Assembly (NCBI GenBank): GCA_937902565.1
Contig: CALFMX010000229.1
Location: 1-9,744, forward strand
Length of the DNA stretch: 9,744 nt
Source of the DNA: an uncultured Spirochaetales bacterium
GTDB lineage: Bacteria; Spirochaetota; Spirochaetia; Sphaerochaetales; Sphaerochaetaceae
Direction: 5' to 3'
A model generated the notes under the pieces. It was not told where the DNA came from and ran no database searches. It saw only the letters and a list, made by a program, of their open reading frames with translations. This document shows positions 5,561 to 9,744 of the stretch, piece by piece. Every line of letters starts with the position of its first letter. Position 1 is the first letter of the stretch. Made by a program: the position numbers and the translations under genes.

Positions 5561-6208
5561 TCAGGTTGGCCTTACGATCCTACGGACGCTGGCAGCGAGG
5601 TCCTCATGGACTATCAGGGTGGGGTCGAAGCGGAGGAGACGGAAGGTGACCTGGATGCAGAAGCCGATCCCCACTGCCCCGAGCAGGGTGCCCCACCCCA
5701 GCATACCGCCCAAAAGGTAGCCGATGATGGTCACCGTGACCTCGATGCCGGCACGGCACAGGCCGACGGAGAGGCCACTCTTTCGTGAGAGGAGGACCAT
5801 GAGGCTGTCACGTGGACCGGCACCAAAGCCACTGGAGATGTAGAAGTAGGAGGCCAGGGCGATGATGAAGAGGCCCCCGACCATCTGGATGCCACCTGTG
5901 ATAGGGGTGGTCCGTTCATGAAAGAGGCCGCTTGCAAGCAGGAGATTCATGAAGAGGCCCACAAAGATCATGTTGCTCACCGTCCCCAGGCCGACCTTCT
6001 CCCCGAAGAGGAAGGTGATGATGAGGATCACCAGGCCCACCGAGATCGTCATCGTGCCGATCTGCGTGTTCAGCAGTCGGGCAAGGCCGGCGTGGAAGAC
6101 CTCCCATGGGGCGTAGCCGATGTGGGCCTGCATCGTCACCACGATACCCAGCGCATAGAGGAAGAGACCGAAGAAGAGACGGACGAGGCGGATGATGAAG
6201 GTCTTCAT
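5561..6208 (-). CDS. YczE/YitT-family membrane protein
   Basis: A 215-residue protein with five or six membrane spans, near residues 6-26, 46-65, 70-90, 104-124 and 150-185. The family features seen are an N-terminal GLFLYALGIVVTMQAHIGYAPWEV, where the first span is followed by a Gly-x-x-Pro-Trp loop, and the SGFGAGPRDSLMVLLSRKSG loop (about 127-146) before the last spans. Both are typical of YczE/YyaS/YitT-like proteins in Gram-positive bacteria and spirochaetes. The function of this family is poorly known; YczE has been linked to surfactin production in Bacillus. ATG 6208 is chosen; an in-frame TTG at 6217 would add three residues. No SD is seen. A -10-like TACATT (6221-6216 on the minus strand) ends 7 nt before the ATG. 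It diverges from the cyclic-nucleotide protein across a 145-bp gap. Confidence 0.8.
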   Translation of the reverse strand: MKTFIIRLVRLFFGLFLYALGIVVTMQAHIGYAPWEVFHAGLARLLNTQIGTMTISVGLVILIITFLFGEKVGLGTVSNMIFVGLFMNLLLASGLFHERTTPITGGIQMVGGLFIIALASYFYISSGFGAGPRDSLMVLLSRKSGLSVGLCRAGIEVTVTIIGYLLGGMLGWGTLLGAVGIGFCIQVTFRLLRFDPTLIVHEDLAASVRRIVRPT

Positions 6209-6232
6209 GGGGCCCAATGTACCCTATCGCGT

Positions 6233-6269
6233 GGCAAATGGATAGCCACTACGGCCATGATCATTTGCC
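6233..6269. repeat. 8-bp inverted repeat in a divergent promoter region
   Basis: GGCAAATG (6233-6240) and its exact reverse complement CATTTGCC (6262-6269) are 29 bp apart centre to centre, close to three helical turns. The left arm lies in the presumed promoter of the YczE-type gene. The arrangement suits a dimeric regulator or a DNA loop. The remainder of the 6209-6353 gap holds only the two presumed promoters. Confidence 0.4.
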
Positions 6270-6318
6270 TGCGCTGCCCTCCCCCCTTCGGATACCCGGC
6301 GCATAAGTGAGAAGAAGC

Positions 6319-6347
6319 TTGTCTCAACCATCAATGGGGAGTAGACT
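6319..6347 (+). promoter_or_regulatory. Candidate promoter of the cyclic-nucleotide-binding protein gene
   Basis: TTGTCT (6319-6324), a 17-nt spacer and TAGACT (6342-6347) resemble a sigma70 promoter. The -10 ends 6 nt before ATG 6354. GGGGAG (6336-6341) is 12 nt from the ATG, rather far for an SD, and falls in the promoter spacer. Confidence 0.45.
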
Positions 6348-6353
6348 TACGCT

Positions 6354-6824
6354 ATGAGCAGCACCGTTATCAACAACGATTTTCTCTCCTCCTATTCGAT
6401 GTTCGGAGGCTTGGAGGATTGGGAACTAGACCTGGTCCAGAGCTTTCTCACTGAGCACACCCTCGATGCAGGGGTGACCGTACTCCACCAGGGTCAGCAG
6501 AACTCTGCTGTCTACTTCATCGTCGAGGGTGAGGTGGCGGTGGTGCGCCGATCCGAGAACACCGACGGGGTTGAGCGCCAGCTCGCCACCTTGAAGGTGG
6601 GAGACTCCTTTGGGGAGATGGAACTCATCGAGATCAACACCTGTGCCGCCTCCATTGTCACCACTATCCCCAGCCGGCTCATCTCGCTCTCAAACAGTCA
6701 CTTCTACCAAATCTCAGTCACCAGCCTCCGCACCTACACAATGCTCATGCTCAACCTCGCCCGGGATATCAGCCGGAGGCTCCGCACCGCTGATGAACTG
6801 TTGGCGATGATCAACGTCCATTAG
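6354..6824 (+). CDS. Stand-alone cyclic-nucleotide-binding-domain protein
   Basis: At 156 residues, this is a single cyclic-nucleotide-binding domain (CRP-type beta barrel) with a short N-terminal helix and a C-terminal helix. There is no DNA-binding domain or other output module. Visible features are HQGQQNSAVYFIVEGEVAVV (45-64), KVGDSFGEMELIE (81-93) and the C-helix region SLRTYTMLMLNLARDISRRL (124-143). In the phosphate-binding cassette (86-102, FGEMELIEINTCAASIV), the arginine that normally grips the cyclic phosphate is absent; Cys97 stands in its place and no Arg lies between residues 76 and 107. It may therefore bind another ligand or none, and act by protein contact. It overlaps the MFS gene tail-to-tail by 14 nt and diverges from the YczE-type gene. 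The family is clear; the partner is unknown. Confidence 0.88.
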   Translation: MSSTVINNDFLSSYSMFGGLEDWELDLVQSFLTEHTLDAGVTVLHQGQQNSAVYFIVEGEVAVVRRSENTDGVERQLATLKVGDSFGEMELIEINTCAASIVTTIPSRLISLSNSHFYQISVTSLRTYTMLMLNLARDISRRLRTADELLAMINVH

Positions 6825-8031
6825 CGCGCTTCATCCGCAAGAGGATGAAGACCATCAAGAGGGGGAAGAGCGTACCGACCAGCATGCCGCTCCTCAGTGC
6901 CGCCTCGCTGGCACTGAGATGGGAGAGCCAGGGGGCGATCTTGACGAGGGTTGGGGCAATATCGGCTGTCACGCCGATGAGCCATGGCCCCACGGCCGAA
7001 CCGACATTGCCGCCGGCGGCGAGGAGGGCGAAGAGCGAGGCACCGGCGAGCGGGAAGTGGTTGGATGCATTGACCACCGATCCCGGCCAGAGTAGCCCGC
7101 TGCCCAGGCCACAGAGGATGCACGCAGCGAGGCTCACCACTGGAGACGGGCTGAGCGCTGCCACCAGATAACAGACCACACAGAGTATTGCACCGCCGGT
7201 CATCGCCCCCAGGAGGGGAAACTTGCCCTTCCAGGCACCGAAAACTGCCCGTGATGCCCCGAGCAGCAGGGCGAAGAGGCAGAGGCCGACCAGATCCCCG
7301 ACCTCCTTCGGAAGGCCGAGCGTCGACTCGGCGAAGGTGCTCGTCCACTGCGACATCGACACCTCGGTCGCGCCTCCCACTGCAATGCCAAGGATGACAA
7401 GGATGAAGTAGCGCGAACGTACCAGCTCCCCGAGCCGGGTACGCTTCTCGCTTTCAATCGATGGGGCGATCGGGACCCGCAGGAAGTTGAAGAAGTTGAA
7501 GAGGGGCAGGATCGACCAGATGAGGATGATGGCCGGCCAGTTCTCCCTGCCCAGAACCCTGATGAGGAGGGTGGTGATGACCACGGTGACGATGAAGCCC
7601 CAGGCGTAGAAGGAGTGGAGAATGCTGGTTGCGCTCTCCTTGGCATCCCCCGGGATGGCGAGGAAGACGATATTGAGCAAGAGCTCGAAGAGACCGGCGC
7701 CTACCGAGTAGATGATGGTGGCGACCATCAAGCCGATGTAGGGGTTGAAGGGGAAGAGCTGGCGACTGAAGGCGAGGATCAGGAAGCCGATGAAGACCAT
7801 GGCGTGTGCCAGTGCGATGAAGGGACGGGCACCATGGCGGTCAGTGGGCTTGGAGAAGATGAGGCTGGTGATGATCTGGGTGATGAAGTTGAGCAACGTC
7901 AACCGCCCGACCTGCTCGAATGTGATGCCAAATTCAGCCATGAAGGTCACGTACAAGAGCGGTGAGAGGTTGCACGCCATGGCCAGGATGAAGTTGCCCA
8001 GGTAACAGGCGCCGATTGTCTTTCTATACAT
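6811..8031 (-). CDS. Major facilitator superfamily transporter (sugar-permease-like)
   Basis: A 406-residue integral membrane protein with about 12 hydrophobic spans in two halves, joined by a central charged loop (SIESEKRTRLGELVRSRY, 191-208). The MFS motif A appears after the second span as SKPTDRHGARP (60-70). LHSFYAWG (138-145) and SQWTSTF (227-233) resemble motifs in the fucose/glucose permease-like branch, so a proton-coupled sugar or related solute is a fair but unproven guess. It starts 36 bp after the coiled-coil ATPase gene on the same strand and has its own -10-like TATAAT there. Its end overlaps the convergent cyclic-nucleotide protein gene (6811-6824). No SD precedes ATG 8031. 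Confidence 0.88.
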   Translation of the reverse strand: MYRKTIGACYLGNFILAMACNLSPLLYVTFMAEFGITFEQVGRLTLLNFITQIITSLIFSKPTDRHGARPFIALAHAMVFIGFLILAFSRQLFPFNPYIGLMVATIIYSVGAGLFELLLNIVFLAIPGDAKESATSILHSFYAWGFIVTVVITTLLIRVLGRENWPAIILIWSILPLFNFFNFLRVPIAPSIESEKRTRLGELVRSRYFILVILGIAVGGATEVSMSQWTSTFAESTLGLPKEVGDLVGLCLFALLLGASRAVFGAWKGKFPLLGAMTGGAILCVVCYLVAALSPSPVVSLAACILCGLGSGLLWPGSVVNASNHFPLAGASLFALLAAGGNVGSAVGPWLIGVTADIAPTLVKIAPWLSHLSASEAALRSGMLVGTLFPLLMVFILLRMKRANGR

Positions 8032-8038
8032 GGGCTTG

Positions 8039-8044
8039 ATTATA
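8039..8044 (-). promoter_or_regulatory. Perfect -10 box just upstream of the MFS transporter gene
   Basis: On the minus strand TATAAT (8044-8039) ends 7 nt before ATG 8031. The -35 position holds only TTTCTT, in a pyrimidine-rich stretch. Transcription would start at or beside the ATG, so a leaderless mRNA is predicted. Read-through from the upstream ATPase gene is also possible, since no terminator is seen in the 36-bp gap. Confidence 0.5.
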
Positions 8045-8067
8045 AACTGTGGCAGGGGAAAAAGAAA

Positions 8068-9744
8068 CTATTGTATTCCCAGAGCCATGAGGTAGCGATC
8101 CACGACCAGGTAATCGCTGCTTCGAACATCAAGGTCCGTGTAGTCGAGGGCAAGGGCTGAGAGGATATCCTCCCGAGCCAGGGGTGATTGGTCGGTTGCA
8201 TACCCCTTCTCCAGTAGCCACTCTATCAAGAGGGTCCTCATCGAGTCGCGCATCCCCTTGATCGTGCGATCCTCCAACGCCTTGACGAGGTCATTCCCGC
8301 TCTGCTCGCCACTGCTGAGGAACTCCTCGATCTGCCTGAAGTAGCCGACATCGCGGCTGATAGGCAGGCTCTCGTCGCTGAGGTCGAAGGTGCGTATGGG
8401 CCGTGGCCTCCCCTGCTCTGCAAGCCGGGCGGCGTGCCTGAGGAGGGTATAACGCCTCTGGTAGGCGGGGTCACTGGCAGCGCTCTGCCCGATCCGTGCA
8501 AGGCCACGGGCGAGGAGGGCATAGAGCTCCCCGCTCTCGGTAGCAAGGTACCAGCTGTGCACCCCGCCCACCGGCTCGAAGAGCGCTGGCCGGGCAACCG
8601 AGAGGGCCTCGCCGTACCCGTTGTAGTCCGCGATCGGATCGATGACCTCCACCGCCTTTGGCGATACCGGGAGGAAGGGGCGCCGCTCGATCGCCCGCTG
8701 CTCCCTGATCGACTCGAGGTCAAACAAACGGACAGACCCCTTGGCCACACTCCTCAGCTTCTCCGTCTCATCGAGCTGGGCGGTGGCGTAGAAGACCTGC
8801 CGCGTCCCGCTGATCGTGGCGATCGCCTCGCTGATGGCAATGGAGCGCTCGTCGTCGCTATTGGCCATCAGCTCATCGAAGAAGATCGGCAGGTGCTGGG
8901 AGCGCCCCTCCTCCAAGAGCTCGAGGAACGCCATCCTGATGGAGAAGAGGAGCTGGATGCGGGTACCGCTGGAGAGCTCGGCAAGCTGGTAGGGGCGGTC
9001 ATTGACGCTGTCGATGGCGATGAAGTTATCCTCGCCGACCCCCATTGTGTAGCGCCCCTGGGTGATACGGGAGAGCCAGGTCGAGGCGTTCTTGACCACC
9101 TGTGGCTGGTAGTATCGCTCCCGCTCCTCCTTGATCCGCTCATAGAGAGCCTGGACGACCCTCCCCCGCACCGCTGCCCGTCGATGCGCCTCAAGGTCCG
9201 CCGCCTTGCTCTGGTGGTTATGGACCGCCTCTTCCAGGACAGGGGAGTCGCTCATCGCACGATACCGCTCTTCAAGTTGCCCTAGTTCCCGCTTCTTGTT
9301 GGAGAGGGCAGCGAGCGTGCCCTCCACCTCCTCAAGCAGGAGTGCCAGGCTTGCCTCGCTCTGCTCGCTGCCGCAGCGGCGTTCCTCATCGCTGTAGCGT
9401 TCGAGATCACGCTGGAGTGCGCCATACTGCTCAACCAGGGCAGCGTACGCCTCCCATCGGCTACACAGAAGGAGCACCCCATGACTATCCCACTCCAGGA
9501 AGCCGAGGTGTGCATAGAAGGCGGAGAGCTCATCACGCTCACGATCGAGGGCCTCCTCGGCAAGGCGGAGGCGGTTTTCCCGCTCCTTGAGGCTCTCTTT
9601 GAGGTTTTGGGTATCCCCGATCCGCTTGCTGAGCTGTCGTGCGCTGGTGACGAGCTGGTCATCTGCCACTGACTCGAGCAGACAGAATGCACGTAGATGC
9701 TCACGCTCCTCCAGGAGGGTGGCAGCAGCGGCGGCCAGGTTCGC
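8068..9744 (-). CDS. SMC/YhaN-like coiled-coil ATPase with a long C-terminal extension (5'-partial)
   Basis: The frame is open to the right edge: 558 residues are visible and the N-terminus, with Walker A, is outside. The GTG at 9669 is an internal codon, since 25 residues of the same frame precede it. Numbering from that GTG, residues ~5-190 are charged heptad-like coiled coil. The C-terminal ATPase half follows: ASTWLSRITQGRYTMGV (195-211), signature LSSGTR (232-237), Walker B PIFFDE (261-266) and D-loop ANSDDER (269-275). This is the layout of YhaN/Rad50/SMC-like DNA-repair ATPases. The switch position reads FYATAQ with no histidine. Unusually, ~220 more residues follow (311-533), including HSWYLATESGELYALL and a helical end. 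YhaN-like proteins normally pair with a phosphoesterase nuclease, which could lie just outside the window. The role, repair or defence, is not determinable here. Confidence 0.85.
   Translation of the reverse strand, partial: ANLAAAAATLLEEREHLRAFCLLESVADDQLVTSARQLSKRIGDTQNLKESLKERENRLRLAEEALDRERDELSAFYAHLGFLEWDSHGVLLLCSRWEAYAALVEQYGALQRDLERYSDEERRCGSEQSEASLALLLEEVEGTLAALSNKKRELGQLEERYRAMSDSPVLEEAVHNHQSKAADLEAHRRAAVRGRVVQALYERIKEERERYYQPQVVKNASTWLSRITQGRYTMGVGEDNFIAIDSVNDRPYQLAELSSGTRIQLLFSIRMAFLELLEEGRSQHLPIFFDELMANSDDERSIAISEAIATISGTRQVFYATAQLDETEKLRSVAKGSVRLFDLESIREQRAIERRPFLPVSPKAVEVIDPIADYNGYGEALSVARPALFEPVGGVHSWYLATESGELYALLARGLARIGQSAASDPAYQRRYTLLRHAARLAEQGRPRPIRTFDLSDESLPISRDVGYFRQIEEFLSSGEQSGNDLVKALEDRTIKGMRDSMRTLLIEWLLEKGYATDQSPLAREDILSALALDYTDLDVRSSDYLVVDRYLMALGIQ

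Noticed and set aside
8434..9285. 283-codon plus-strand frame opposite the coiled-coil ATPase
   Set aside because: It is the antisense shadow of a G+C-rich coding frame. The minus frame carries the ATPase motifs.
1..9744. CRISPR array, rRNA, insertion sequence or phage attachment site
   Set aside because: I saw no regular repeat-spacer pattern, conserved rRNA segment, transposase gene or flanking direct repeats.

Overview
The window is a gene-dense bacterial segment, G+C-rich over most of its length. It carries eleven genes or gene parts that I can support, plus several candidate control sites. The organism cannot be named from sequence alone. The IMP dehydrogenase tail ([12 protein letters not shown] and MCNCG motifs) belongs to the subtype I associate with spirochaetes, Bacteroidota, clostridia and Tritrichomonas. 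A Spirochaetota (Sphaerochaeta-like) host is my weak guess.

Left part (1-2676, plus strand): the first ~320 bases hold the 3' end of an unidentified gene, a good intrinsic terminator and the start of a different gene. That start runs in frame into the C-terminal ~130 residues of IMP dehydrogenase (guaB). The join falls in a short stretch that suits both proteins, so this end is probably chimeric, either an assembly or cloning artefact or a real rearrangement. A 16-bp perfect hairpin follows guaB. Then come a YbaK-type aminoacyl-tRNA deacylase and a seven-bladed beta-propeller lactonase of the 6-phosphogluconolactonase type.

Middle (2673-4796, minus strand): a compact four-gene operon encodes an ABC ATPase, an ABC-2-type permease, a short GntR/YtrA-type repressor and a 34-residue single-span membrane protein. 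All three junctions overlap (4, 11 and 14 nt), and each gene has a good Shine-Dalgarno (SD) site. The promoter (TTGACA, 17 bp, TATTAC) has its -10 covered by a GTGTA-N12-TACAC dyad, which fits autorepression by the GntR protein. Divergent from it is an unrecognised 185-residue protein whose DNA is clearly AT-richer than its surroundings.

Right part (5561-9744): a YczE/YitT-type membrane protein (minus) diverges from a stand-alone cyclic-nucleotide-binding-domain protein (plus) that lacks the usual cassette arginine. The latter overlaps tail-to-tail with a 12-span major facilitator (MFS) transporter (minus). Upstream of the transporter lies the C-terminal part of a large SMC/YhaN-like coiled-coil ATPase that runs off the window and carries about 220 extra residues after its ATPase core.

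A recurring pattern is that several genes without an SD site (lactonase, cyclic-nucleotide protein, MFS transporter, perhaps YczE) have a -10-like hexamer ending only 6-7 nt before the ATG. This suggests leaderless transcripts.
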